DNA from: Paenibacillus sp. FSL M7-0420
GTDB lineage: Bacteria; Bacillota; Bacilli; Paenibacillales; Paenibacillaceae
Direction of reading: 5' to 3'
Assembly (NCBI RefSeq): GCF_038002345.1
Contig: NZ_JBBOCJ010000001.1
Span: 5,518,001 to 5,582,000, forward strand
Length of the DNA stretch: 64,000 nt
The notes under the pieces were generated by a model. The model had not been told where the DNA came from. It searched no databases and worked only from the letters and a program-made list of their open reading frames with translations. Made by a program: the position numbers and the translations under genes. This document shows positions 44,969 through 53,846 of this stretch, piece by piece. Numbering within the stretch: position 1 is the first letter of the stretch; every line of letters begins with the position of its first letter.

Positions 44969-46519
44969 TTACTTCTTCAGACCTTTATCCTTCAGGAATT
45001 GTTCGAATTGTTTGGTGACCTCAGCCACATATTTCTCTTCGCCGGCTTCCTTCAGCTTGCCATAGAGCGCAGGCCAGGTTTCTTCGAAATCAAGCGTTCC
45101 GGTAACCAGTCCCCGCTTGTATTCTCCCCACACGGCGTTCAGGTTGGCAATCTCCGTATTCACCGGCTCGGAATTGAACTTGAAGGCGCCTACAGGGTTG
45201 ACCTCGGAGCTCGAGTTGATCTTCTTCGTCTCCTCCCAGACATTCTCCGGCTGTCCTTCCTTCAGATACGAGTTGAACACGCTGCCGAATACCCAGTCCA
45301 TGTTGGGCAGATAACGGGAATCCGCTTTGGCCTTGATGTACTCTCCGTCTGCCTTATCGTAATGCTCACCGGCAATCCCGTTACAGAGCAGATTGTACAG
45401 CTCCTTGTCGGTATTCACCAGATTCAGCAGCATCATGGCACGCTCCGGGTTAGGGGCAGTACGGCTGATCGATTGGTTCGTAGTCGCCGAATACCCGTTG
45501 GAGAACCAGTCACTGAGCGGGACAGTGATGACGTCATTGCCGCCGTTTTTGGCCTTCACCTCAGCTTCCACGCCCGGCTTCAGCGTCACGTTGAAATCCA
45601 CGGCAATCCGGCCTTTCGCCAGGTAATCATTCGCTTTTTCAGTAGCGGCATCCTTGTAAATATAGCCTTCCTTATACCATTTGCTGGCCAGCCGGAAATT
45701 GTCCAGCTCTTCTTCCGGGTAACGCTGCAGGGTATAGGTAGGGTCATCTGTCTTGATATAGAAATGGTCATCCAGACCTGGAACTACCCAGTACTTGTCG
45801 TCATGTGACTGCGGATTAATGAAGGAGGTGCCGAAGATGCCAAACGGAATGATATCCGGCTCACTCTGCTTAATCTGGGCCAGGAACGGCTCGATATCTG
45901 CGATTTTCTTGATGGAAGCGGTGTCAAGTTTGTATTTGTCAGCGAAGCGCTTTTGGATGATGAAGCCGTACCGCGAGCCGTTAATCTGCTGATTCGGAAT
46001 GCCGTAGATCTCCCCGTCCACCGAGAGGCCATCCCACATCACCTGCGGCACATCCTTCTTCAGCTCCGGCGCATACTCCTCTAGCAGCGCGTCCATCGGC
46101 TGGATCGCACCCTTGCGCACCAGCTCCTCCGGCTTCAGCATGTAGCCGGTCCAGAGAATGTCGAATTTCTCCCCTGCGGCAAGCACAGTGTTCATCTTCT
46201 GCACATAATCCCCGATGGCTACAGGCATCAGCTTGACGGTGGCGTTGATCTTCGCCTTCGTAAGCTTATTTACTTCCTCCTGCACTTTATCCTGATCGGC
46301 CTGAAGCTGGGACAGCGGATAGTACCAGGTTAATTCTACCGGCTTCAGTTCACCATCCTTCCCGGATTCCGGAGCCGTACTTTGCGTTGCTTCCGCTCCG
46401 CTTCCTTCCGTGCCTTTAGCGGCATTGCCATTGCCGCCGTTATTGTTGCCCCCGCAGCCTGACAGCACGGATGCAGCCAGCATTACAGATGCCAATACGC
46501 CAACCAGCCCTTTTTTCAT
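44969..46519 (-). CDS. Sugar ABC transporter solute-binding lipoprotein (DUF3502 type)
   Basis: 516 residues from the ATG at 46517-46519 after AGGAGGTCACTCAC. Lipoprotein signal VGVLASVMLAASVLSGCGG with lipobox LSGC, then a Gly/Asn/Ala spacer (GNNNGGNGNAAKGTEGS). The large periplasmic-binding-protein fold follows; the C-terminal portion (VNPVGAFKFNSEPV, TLDFEETWPALYGKLKEAG) is the DUF3502 domain typical of LplA/YtcQ proteins that bind oligosaccharides with Lpl-type permeases. Encoded just after permease genes, an order less common than binding protein first. Confidence 0.92.
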   Translation of the reverse strand: MKKGLVGVLASVMLAASVLSGCGGNNNGGNGNAAKGTEGSGAEATQSTAPESGKDGELKPVELTWYYPLSQLQADQDKVQEEVNKLTKAKINATVKLMPVAIGDYVQKMNTVLAAGEKFDILWTGYMLKPEELVRKGAIQPMDALLEEYAPELKKDVPQVMWDGLSVDGEIYGIPNQQINGSRYGFIIQKRFADKYKLDTASIKKIADIEPFLAQIKQSEPDIIPFGIFGTSFINPQSHDDKYWVVPGLDDHFYIKTDDPTYTLQRYPEEELDNFRLASKWYKEGYIYKDAATEKANDYLAKGRIAVDFNVTLKPGVEAEVKAKNGGNDVITVPLSDWFSNGYSATTNQSISRTAPNPERAMMLLNLVNTDKELYNLLCNGIAGEHYDKADGEYIKAKADSRYLPNMDWVFGSVFNSYLKEGQPENVWEETKKINSSSEVNPVGAFKFNSEPVNTEIANLNAVWGEYKRGLVTGTLDFEETWPALYGKLKEAGEEKYVAEVTKQFEQFLKDKGLKK

Positions 46520-46557
46520 GTGAGTGACCTCCTGTACTTTGTACATGTAATTGTATG

Positions 46558-47442
46558 TTAACCCTTTAGGGAGCCAACCGTAAGCCCTTTGACGAAAAAC
46601 CGCTGAAAAAACGGGAAGATGACCAGCATGGGTCCGCCGGCCAGTACGGCAATCGCCATCCGCGCCGAGCTGTTCGGAAAACTCGACAGGTCAATGCCAA
46701 GCTGCCCGGTGAATTCCGAGTTCGTCGTCAGAAACTCAATACTGTTCAGCGTCCGCACCAGCAGGAGCTGCAGCGGCACCTTGTTCGGATCATCGATGTA
46801 CAGCATCGCATTGAACCATTCGTTCCAGTAGGTGAAGGAGATCAGCAGACCCAGCGTAGCCAGGGCAGGCGTCGAGAGCGGCAGAATAATCCGGAAGAAA
46901 ATGCGGAACTCCCGCGCCCCGTCGATTTTGGCCGACTCAATGATCTCCAGCGGAATCTTGGACATGAAGCCCTTCATGACCATAATGTTGAACGGCGACA
47001 GCAGAATCGGCAGAATCAGCGCCAGCAGACTATCCTTCAGATGCAGGTATTGCGTAATGAGAATGTAAGAGGGAACGAGTCCCCCGCTGAACAGCATGGT
47101 GAAAAATACATAGAACGTCGTCGCCCGGTTATACCGGTAATCCTGCCTTGAAATCACGTAGGCGGTCATCGCGGTCAGCAGCAGTCCGGCCAGTGCGCCG
47201 ATGATCGTCACCGTGAACGTCACGCCATAAGCCCGGAGCAGAATGTCAGGAGCGTCCAGCAGATAGCGGTAGGCATCCAGACTGAAGGACTCCGGGATGA
47301 ACTGGTACCCGTTCTCAGTCAATGACTTCTCATCCGTCAGCGAGACCACGATGACCAGCAGGAATGGCAGGATCACCACCAGCGACAGCACCGTAAACAA
47401 CAGATTAATGAACAGCTTCGAGAATTCAAATTTTTTGCCCAC
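46558..47442 (-). CDS. Carbohydrate ABC permease, LplC/YtcP type
   Basis: 294 residues with six membrane segments. The inner-membrane EAA motif is visible near the end (IPLEIIESAKIDGAREFRIF). It pairs with the other permease 15 bp upstream and the binding lipoprotein downstream. The C-terminal FFQRFFVKGLTVGSLKG is the usual ending of this family. No ATPase gene is present nearby; these systems usually borrow a shared MsmX-type ATPase. Confidence 0.93.
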   Translation of the reverse strand: MGKKFEFSKLFINLLFTVLSLVVILPFLLVIVVSLTDEKSLTENGYQFIPESFSLDAYRYLLDAPDILLRAYGVTFTVTIIGALAGLLLTAMTAYVISRQDYRYNRATTFYVFFTMLFSGGLVPSYILITQYLHLKDSLLALILPILLSPFNIMVMKGFMSKIPLEIIESAKIDGAREFRIFFRIILPLSTPALATLGLLISFTYWNEWFNAMLYIDDPNKVPLQLLLVRTLNSIEFLTTNSEFTGQLGIDLSSFPNSSARMAIAVLAGGPMLVIFPFFQRFFVKGLTVGSLKG

Positions 47443-47457
47443 GCTCAGGGCACCTCC

Positions 47458-48444
47458 TTACCACAGGGAATTATCGGGATCGACCTTGCGCACAATTCCG
47501 TTAGCTGTCAGCACCAGCACCAGACCTACAACTGACTGGTAAAAGCCTGTAGCCGCAGACATGCTCACATTGCCGACCTCACGCAGCGCACGGTACACAT
47601 AAGTATCAATGATATCCGTAGAGCCATAGAGAAAACCGGAGTTATTCGGGATGAAATAATGCAGGCCGAAATCCCCGCGGAACATATTGCCGATTGACAG
47701 AATCAGCATAATAATGATGATTGGGGCCATCAGCGGAATCGTGATTTTGAAGGCCATCTGCCGTTTGGTCGCCCCGTCGATCCGCGCCGCCTCGTAATAT
47801 TCACTGTTAATGCCAATAATACCGGCAAAATAAATCAGCGTGTTGAACCCCACCACTTTCCACAATTGAACCAGAATCAGAATGACCGGCCAGGGTCCGG
47901 GGTTCTGATACCAGCTCACCGGATTCAGCCCGAAGGATTCCAGCGTGCGGTTGATGAAGCCGTCCGAGTGGTTCAAGAAAGCGTATGCCACATACCCCAC
48001 CAGCACCCATGACAGGAAATGCGGCAGAAACAGGGCTGTCTGATAGAACTTGCTCCACTTGGCCTTGATCTCATTCATCAGAATAGCCAGCAGCAGCGCC
48101 GCCGAGGTGCCTATCAGAATATAGGCGGTGTTATACAGGACCGTATTCCGGGTAATCCGCCACGCCGTGTCCGTAGTGAACAAATAACGGAAGTTGTCCA
48201 GCCCGACCCATTTGCTGCCGAAGATGCCGAGATCATACCGGTAATTCTTGAAGGCGATAATCAGGCCAATCATCGGAATATACGCGAAAATCAATTTGTA
48301 CAGCAGTCCCGGCAGCGAGAGCAGGAACAGCTCCCGGTTGCTTTTGAAATGGGCCAGCTCCCTGCGGAGCCAGGATTGTCTGCGCGTGGCCGGCAGCGCT
48401 CCTGAACTTGCCTGCTGTTCCGCCAGCGGAACCTTATTCAACAT
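47458..48444 (-). CDS. Carbohydrate ABC permease, LplB/YtcP-partner type
   Basis: 328 residues from the ATG at 48442-48444, 8 nt after GGAAGGGG; the frame is open to 48657 but that extension has no family match. An N-terminal cytoplasmic arm is followed by six helices (LFLLSLPGLLYKLIFAYIPM). The EAA motif reads INSEYYEAARIDGATKRQMA. It ends with ...KVDPDNSLW, typical of LplB. Forms the heterodimeric channel with the downstream permease. Confidence 0.93.
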   Translation of the reverse strand: MLNKVPLAEQQASSGALPATRRQSWLRRELAHFKSNRELFLLSLPGLLYKLIFAYIPMIGLIIAFKNYRYDLGIFGSKWVGLDNFRYLFTTDTAWRITRNTVLYNTAYILIGTSAALLLAILMNEIKAKWSKFYQTALFLPHFLSWVLVGYVAYAFLNHSDGFINRTLESFGLNPVSWYQNPGPWPVILILVQLWKVVGFNTLIYFAGIIGINSEYYEAARIDGATKRQMAFKITIPLMAPIIIIMLILSIGNMFRGDFGLHYFIPNNSGFLYGSTDIIDTYVYRALREVGNVSMSAATGFYQSVVGLVLVLTANGIVRKVDPDNSLW

Positions 48445-48693
48445 AACCAAAGCCCCTTCCTTTCCTTGCTTAGCTGCAGCTGTGTGCCTGTGTCCCAGGC
48501 TTTGCACGACTAACATAGCGCAGAACCAGGCCGCTGCGTTACTGTACAATTGCAAGAATGCTGTAAAGCCGGGCTGTATTGTTGCCAGATTCCTGTCTAG
48601 GGGGAGGCAGACTCCTGCACGGCACAGCAAAAAGCCCGCCAGATGAACAATGCTCATGTAGCGGACCCTGCCTTACGTATGGGGAAAGTGGAA

Positions 48694-51003
48694 TCATCTG
48701 CTGCGGTCAATGGCTGATTTCAGGCGGTACTCCTTCGGCGTGGTGCCATAGCAGCGCTTGAACAGGCGGTAAAAATAACTCTCGTTCCCGAACCCGACCT
48801 TCTCCATAATCTCTGTTACGGTGAAGTCCTCTTGCTCCAGGTACTTCTTGGCACTGGCCAGCCGGGCAGCGTTAATCTGATCGACCACCGTCTTGCCTTC
48901 CTGCGCCTTGAACACCTGGCCCAGATAGACGGAGCTCATCTTGAGCATATCAGCGATCCGCTGCACATTCAGATCAGGATCGGCGTAATGCTTATCAATA
49001 ATCTCCTTCACTGTGTCCGCCAGCAGCCGGTTCTTGTCCTCTCGCCCGCTCCGGCGCTGCTCCGCGACTTCCCGCACCACCTCCAGCAGGACCGTCTCCA
49101 TCTCATCCAGCGTCTCCTTCTCCAGGATCCGGCGGTTGATCGCCTGCAGGTTAAGTGAGACCGGATTGACATTCCGGCTATTCATCTCGGCAAGCGTCTG
49201 GCTCAGGGTCACGGCCAGATGAAGCACCGCTGAATACATATTCTCGTAGCTGAAGCCGCCAAGCAGTGCTCTCCACTTGCGGATTGTCTGCTCGGTCTCT
49301 GCCAGATCCCCGCCCTTCAGTCCCTCCGTCAGCTGCCGCTCCAGCTCCTGCGGAATGCGCAGCGCTTCATTCTCTTCATTCGCCCGGAGCATCTCAGGCT
49401 CAAGCACAGCTCCTTTGCCGTAGATCATCCGGTAATTGGCATGACGCTGCGCCAGATTATAATGCGCCGTGATGCTGCGGTAATCCGTGAAGACCTCGCT
49501 TAGCGTGACTGTAAAAGTAATATGATAATAGTTACCGATCGTCTGCTGAAGCTCCCTGAACCGTTCCTCCAGCTTCGCCAGTTCCCCGTCGTCACTCCCG
49601 GCAATAAAGACCAGATGGCCGCTCTTCATATCTGCAGCTTCACAAGAGCCCTGGAGGCGCAATAATTCCTGTCCGATGTTGGAGATGGCGAAGTACAGCA
49701 GCGATTCCATCGGCAGTCCCGGCTCTGCCGCCAGCCCCTGCAGGTTGTCGATCTGTACCAGCGCCAGCCGGAGCGGGGACGGATAAGCAATATCGATGCC
49801 GTGCTGCTCTCTAAGTTGCAGGAAGGACTGCTCATCCAGGCTGTGGCTTGAAGCGATCAGGCTGCGGAGCTGATAGAGCTTGGCAATATTGGACTGCGAG
49901 GCCCGCTCCAGCTCCAGCCCCTTCAGCTTGCTGATCATCTCCGTAAGGTTGGCTGCAATCAGCGACAGCTCATCCTTGGCCTGCGGCGCGCCCCGCACAT
50001 CCCCGGGAACCAGCGTCAGCAGCTGGCCGACCGGCTTATACAGCCGCACTGCGAAGAACACGGACAACAGCACGGCCAGCAGAACAACAGACAGCGTGAC
50101 CGCGATCTCCGTCCATTTCATCTGCCGGACACTGCCCAGCACCACATCGTAATCCTGCATGCTGACAATCTGCCAGTTGTTCAGGGCTTTGCTCAGATAA
50201 GTCACCTTATACTTCCTGCCGTCATGTGTATAGTTGAAGGAATCCAGCGGCCTCCCTGAAGCGCTGATCTGCGGCAGCAGCTCTCCCTTCAGGTTAAGCC
50301 CTTCAGGAACCTGTCCGCCGGTTGCAATCAGCACCTCACCATCGGTATCGGTCACGAATAACACATCATTCTGCCGCTCCGCCACTTGGTTAAGCGCTTT
50401 CATATTATCAAGCATCCATCCCGGCTTTACCGTGAGGATCAGCACATTGTCATTGATTGAACCCAGGGTATCCCCGTCATAGAGGAAGAAGGCAAAGACA
50501 TCAATGCCCCCACCCTTGCCGTCCAGGTCGAGCGGAATGAGCTGGAGCTTCGGCAGATCTGCCCGGGAATCCATATAGTTCTGCAAGGAGCTGTACAGAA
50601 GACTATTGTTAATCTCATGATTCAGCGACGAGAAGAACCGGTGCTGGGCCCCATTATAAAAAACAGCCGCATGCAGATACGGAGAGGCTGCGACCGTATG
50701 ATTCAGCCGCTCAATCTTGAGGATGCTCTGCCTGTAATCCGCGCCGGACTTCAGCGCCAGCAGCTCCTCGTCATTGTACAGGGAGACCGCCAGATCTTTT
50801 ACAATCCCGTTCATGTTCTCAATGTTGTAATTGATCTGGGTCAGCAGCTTGCGGTCCGCTTCGTTCTGGAGGCTGAGCACCTTGCTGCGGGCACCCGAGT
50901 TCACAGACAGCGAAGCCGCAGCCAGTATAGCGACAACAAGCATGAAGCTGAGTAAGATCCGCTGTAAATATTTGCGCGAGCGGATGGTCTGAAGTACATT
51001 CAT
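48694..51003 (-). CDS. Membrane-bound AraC-type regulator (YesN-like)
   Basis: 769 residues. Membrane helix at about 15-35 (ILLSFMLVVAILAAASLSV), an extracellular sensor domain to about residue 300, a second helix (IAVTLSVVLLAVLLSVFFAV), a cytoplasmic HAMP-like and variable linker, and a C-terminal AraC double helix-turn-helix (about 661-765: LNVQRIADMLKMSSVYLGQV and VTEIMEKVGFGNESYFYRLF). Such regulators sense sugars outside and activate the adjacent transporter genes. It lies between the GDSL gene and the permeases on the same strand, 249 bp before lplB-type permease, so the sugar operon may have its own promoter under its control. Confidence 0.9.
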   Translation of the reverse strand: MNVLQTIRSRKYLQRILLSFMLVVAILAAASLSVNSGARSKVLSLQNEADRKLLTQINYNIENMNGIVKDLAVSLYNDEELLALKSGADYRQSILKIERLNHTVAASPYLHAAVFYNGAQHRFFSSLNHEINNSLLYSSLQNYMDSRADLPKLQLIPLDLDGKGGGIDVFAFFLYDGDTLGSINDNVLILTVKPGWMLDNMKALNQVAERQNDVLFVTDTDGEVLIATGGQVPEGLNLKGELLPQISASGRPLDSFNYTHDGRKYKVTYLSKALNNWQIVSMQDYDVVLGSVRQMKWTEIAVTLSVVLLAVLLSVFFAVRLYKPVGQLLTLVPGDVRGAPQAKDELSLIAANLTEMISKLKGLELERASQSNIAKLYQLRSLIASSHSLDEQSFLQLREQHGIDIAYPSPLRLALVQIDNLQGLAAEPGLPMESLLYFAISNIGQELLRLQGSCEAADMKSGHLVFIAGSDDGELAKLEERFRELQQTIGNYYHITFTVTLSEVFTDYRSITAHYNLAQRHANYRMIYGKGAVLEPEMLRANEENEALRIPQELERQLTEGLKGGDLAETEQTIRKWRALLGGFSYENMYSAVLHLAVTLSQTLAEMNSRNVNPVSLNLQAINRRILEKETLDEMETVLLEVVREVAEQRRSGREDKNRLLADTVKEIIDKHYADPDLNVQRIADMLKMSSVYLGQVFKAQEGKTVVDQINAARLASAKKYLEQEDFTVTEIMEKVGFGNESYFYRLFKRCYGTTPKEYRLKSAIDRSR

Positions 51004-51036
51004 AGGTGATCTCTCCCGGCTCTTAGGGTGACCTTA

Positions 51037-51783
51037 CTATAATCCCGCGCCAAATTGCTTGTCAATCCGCAGAACCGGCTCTGCACGGAACAATTCCCTT
51101 ATTAGCATCCGCGCGATCACCCGGTGCCCCGGAGTGTCCGGATGGATACCGTCGCCATATCTGTAAGCGGCGTTCTGCGAGCGCTCATGCCGGATATGCT
51201 CCAGCAGCGGCGTACGCAAGTCAATGACTCCGTCTGCCGGACAACCACCGGACAGCAGCCAGCCTGCATAACGCTCCAGCACCCGATCGTATTCCCTGTA
51301 TGGCGCGAGATAGCTGAAATCTGCCGCGTCTGCGGGCTGTAGCTCCCCCGTCATGGACAAGGCATCGAACGGCGGAGGTGTCATGAGAACGACCCCGGCT
51401 CCGGCTTCACGGATGCGGGTGCTGAGTGCCAGCATACCCGCCTGATAAGCGGCGAAGCGTTCTTCCGAGAAGGGATGATAGATCCCGTCATTCATACCAT
51501 AGCAGGCTATAACCACATCTGGAGCAGCCCCCGCCAGCTCTCTGGCCAGCCGCTCATGCACACAGGGGCGCGGATAAGGATGCGCCGCCTCGCTCAGACC
51601 CGAGACCGTCTCGCTGGGAACTCCGGATGGAATCAGCTCAGCGGTCCGCTCCGGCCGGTGCGTGTTCAGCCATTCCCCGGTCAACCGGATATATTGTCCG
51701 TCAGCAGTAATGCTGTCCCCGAGGAACAGAATCCGGGGATTTCTCTTGTTCAGTGTAATTCTATCCTTAAGTATATTCCGCAT
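51037..51783 (-). CDS. SGNH/GDSL-family hydrolase
   Basis: 248 residues from the ATG at 51781-51783, 6 nt after AGGAGG; the frame is open 20 codons further. Four SGNH blocks: GDSIT (catalytic Ser), a Gly-containing block in YGMNDG (Asn) and DGIHPDTPGH with the Asp/His pair. No signal peptide, so intracellular. Likely deacylates or deacetylates carbohydrate fragments, as SGNH esterases in such clusters often do; the substrate is inferred only. It probably leads the transcript that includes the YesN-type gene (33-bp gap). Confidence 0.85.
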   Translation of the reverse strand: MRNILKDRITLNKRNPRILFLGDSITADGQYIRLTGEWLNTHRPERTAELIPSGVPSETVSGLSEAAHPYPRPCVHERLARELAGAAPDVVIACYGMNDGIYHPFSEERFAAYQAGMLALSTRIREAGAGVVLMTPPPFDALSMTGELQPADAADFSYLAPYREYDRVLERYAGWLLSGGCPADGVIDLRTPLLEHIRHERSQNAAYRYGDGIHPDTPGHRVIARMLIRELFRAEPVLRIDKQFGAGL

Positions 51784-51882
51784 TCTTTGTCCTCCTGACC
51801 TTGGCGCAGCTCTCACTGCCCGGCCGCAGCCAGGCCGGTACATCCGCCACCCTAATGGTAGCGCCGCCCGCGCCTTTGCGCC

Positions 51883-51911
51883 TTGACGATCCCGACCTTC
51901 TTTAGCATAAT
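51883..51911 (+). promoter_or_regulatory. SigA-type promoter giving a leaderless AraC mRNA
   Basis: TTGACG (51883-51888), 17-bp spacer, CATAAT (51906-51911). Counting the last -10 base as -7 puts +1 at 51918, the A of the ATG at 51918-51920. No ribosome binding site precedes it. Confidence 0.65.
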
Positions 51912-51917
51912 ATGGCC

Positions 51918-52784
51918 ATGACTACCAAAATACTAGCGCGGGATATCGGCTTTGAGCCGGGTTTTACCTTTAGAATCCAGAAATGCCCGCTGACCCATGA
52001 TTACTACGTCCACAGCCATGACTTCTCCGAGCTTGTCGTTATTCTGTCAGGACACGCTATACACATCATTGAAGGGAGAGAGGTGCCGGTTAAGGCCGGA
52101 CAGGTTTTTTTAATTCACAGCAACGTTTCCCATGGCTACAAGAATGTGGACGGAATTGAATACGTGAACGTGATGTTCCAGCCGGAGCAGCTGCTTCAGC
52201 AGTCCGAGCTGAGGCTCCTGCCCGGCTTCCAAGCCTTATTCTATATTGAGCCGTTCTACCGGAAGGAGATGTATTTCAAGGGGATGCTCTCGCTGGAAAC
52301 CGGGCAGCTCCGTGAAGCTACCCGGCTGCTGGATCAGATTCTCGAGGAGCATGACCGGCAGCCCGAGGGCTACCGGCTGATGATCCGTACCTATTTCACC
52401 GCTCTGGTAGGCATGCTCTCCCGCTATTATCAGAACAGCAGCAGTCATGAGGATAACAAAGCGCTGCGGATCGGGGAGACCGTCACCTATATCGAAGAGC
52501 ACTTCCTGCAGCCGATCACGCTGCAATCCATGGCAGACCGGGCCTATATGTCCACCCGCCAGTTCCTGCGGGTATTCACCCGCAACTACCAGACCACCCC
52601 TATGGATTATGTCATCCGTAAGCGGCTGGATTATTCCTGCACCCTGCTGCGCAGCCCGGGCCTGAGCATCTCGCAGGTGGCGATGGACAGCGGCTTCCAT
52701 GACCAGAATTATTACTCCCGCCAGTTCCGCAAGGTATTTAACTGCAGTCCCAGCCAATACCGCGAGCGGATGCTGGACTCCTGA
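51918..52784 (+). CDS. AraC-family regulator with cupin domain
   Basis: 288 residues from the ATG at 51918; an ATG two codons earlier falls upstream of the predicted transcription start. The N-terminal cupin (YVHSHDFSELVVILSGHAIH, GQVFLIHSNVSHGY) probably binds a sugar. The C-terminal double HTH (LQSMADRAYMSTRQFLRVFT and ISQVAMDSGFHDQNYYSRQF) binds DNA. It is divergent from the GDSL gene and tail-to-tail with the next AraC gene (19-bp gap). No other usable start exists before residue 50, so leaderless translation is likely. Confidence 0.92.
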   Translation: MTTKILARDIGFEPGFTFRIQKCPLTHDYYVHSHDFSELVVILSGHAIHIIEGREVPVKAGQVFLIHSNVSHGYKNVDGIEYVNVMFQPEQLLQQSELRLLPGFQALFYIEPFYRKEMYFKGMLSLETGQLREATRLLDQILEEHDRQPEGYRLMIRTYFTALVGMLSRYYQNSSSHEDNKALRIGETVTYIEEHFLQPITLQSMADRAYMSTRQFLRVFTRNYQTTPMDYVIRKRLDYSCTLLRSPGLSISQVAMDSGFHDQNYYSRQFRKVFNCSPSQYRERMLDS

Positions 52785-52803
52785 CCGCTGCCCGGGCGGG
52801 TGC

Positions 52804-53715
52804 TCAGCCCTCCCCCGGACCGGGCGCGGCAGCAGCCTCATCCCGCTGGCGCAGCCGCTGCCGGTAGGCTCCGGGGGTTACTCCGAACCTGGCACTGAAC
52901 AGCCGGGTCATATAATTGGGGTCCTGAATGCCTACCCGTTCGGCAATTTCCGAGATGCCAAGCACCGTACCGCCCAGCAGCTTCTTCGCTTCCTCCAGAC
53001 GCAGATGCAGCACATACTGCAGCGGCGTGGTGCCGATATGCTGCTTCATGCATCTGGTAATGTAATCCGCCTGGAAATGCAGCTCCTCCGCAAGCCGGGC
53101 CAGATGAAACGGCTCCCGCCAATGTTCCGCCAGATAGGCCGCGGCAGCCCGGGCCAGCCGGACCGCCGGCTCCGGCGGCTGAGCCGTATGCTCACATTCC
53201 GCCTGAAGCGCTGCCAGCAGACCAGCCAGCAGCAGATGAAGCCGCATGGCATTCTCTGCGCTGAGCCGGTTATGAAGCTCGTTCATCTCCTGCAGGATCG
53301 GCTCCAGCCCCTCCAGATCAACGGCTGCGAACTTCGGCAGATACAGCCGCTGCTGCACCGAAGGCTCCTCATCCTCTACCGTTCCCTTTGCCAGCAATGA
53401 AGACCAGGGGATATCCCTGCGCCGGATATACGCCGGTTCAGGTGCATGAATGAAATGCACCCAGTAGATCTCCGTATCCTCCTCACAGGCACGGTATCCG
53501 TCATGCGGCAATCCGGCCTCCAGCACCAGCACCATCCCCGTCCCCACCGCATATTCCTTGCCTGCTTCCATCATATAGAGCGTACCCCGCTTGACCAGCA
53601 GCAGATCATATACACCGAAGGTGCGGGCGAAATGCCGGTCCCCCGGTGACCAGACGGCATGTCCCACTGTGACAAACTGCGGCAGCGGCGGAATGGGAAA
53701 CTCCAGGCACAGCAT
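52804..53715 (-). CDS. AraC-family regulator
   Basis: 303 residues, with a G-rich ribosome binding site directly upstream. An N-terminal cupin-like sensor (GTLYMMEAGKEYAVGTGMVL, LEAGLPHDGYRA) and C-terminal HTH pair (LARLAEELHFQADYITRCMK, ISEIAERVGIQDPNYMTRLF). The tail RQRDEAAAAPGPGEG is low complexity. It is divergent from the GHL6-like glycosidase gene, 131 bp apart, so it probably regulates that gene and itself. Confidence 0.92.
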   Translation of the reverse strand: MLCLEFPIPPLPQFVTVGHAVWSPGDRHFARTFGVYDLLLVKRGTLYMMEAGKEYAVGTGMVLVLEAGLPHDGYRACEEDTEIYWVHFIHAPEPAYIRRRDIPWSSLLAKGTVEDEEPSVQQRLYLPKFAAVDLEGLEPILQEMNELHNRLSAENAMRLHLLLAGLLAALQAECEHTAQPPEPAVRLARAAAAYLAEHWREPFHLARLAEELHFQADYITRCMKQHIGTTPLQYVLHLRLEEAKKLLGGTVLGISEIAERVGIQDPNYMTRLFSARFGVTPGAYRQRLRQRDEAAAAPGPGEG

Positions 53716-53846
53716 AATCCCCCCCCCTGTCTTAAGTCGGTTTTGTGCTATTCAAAGTCTATATTATCACTGGCTGCTCCGGCAATAAAGAGGTACAGTG
53801 ACTGGGAATCTTCTTTTCATTCCATTCCATAAGGGGCTGTATATCC

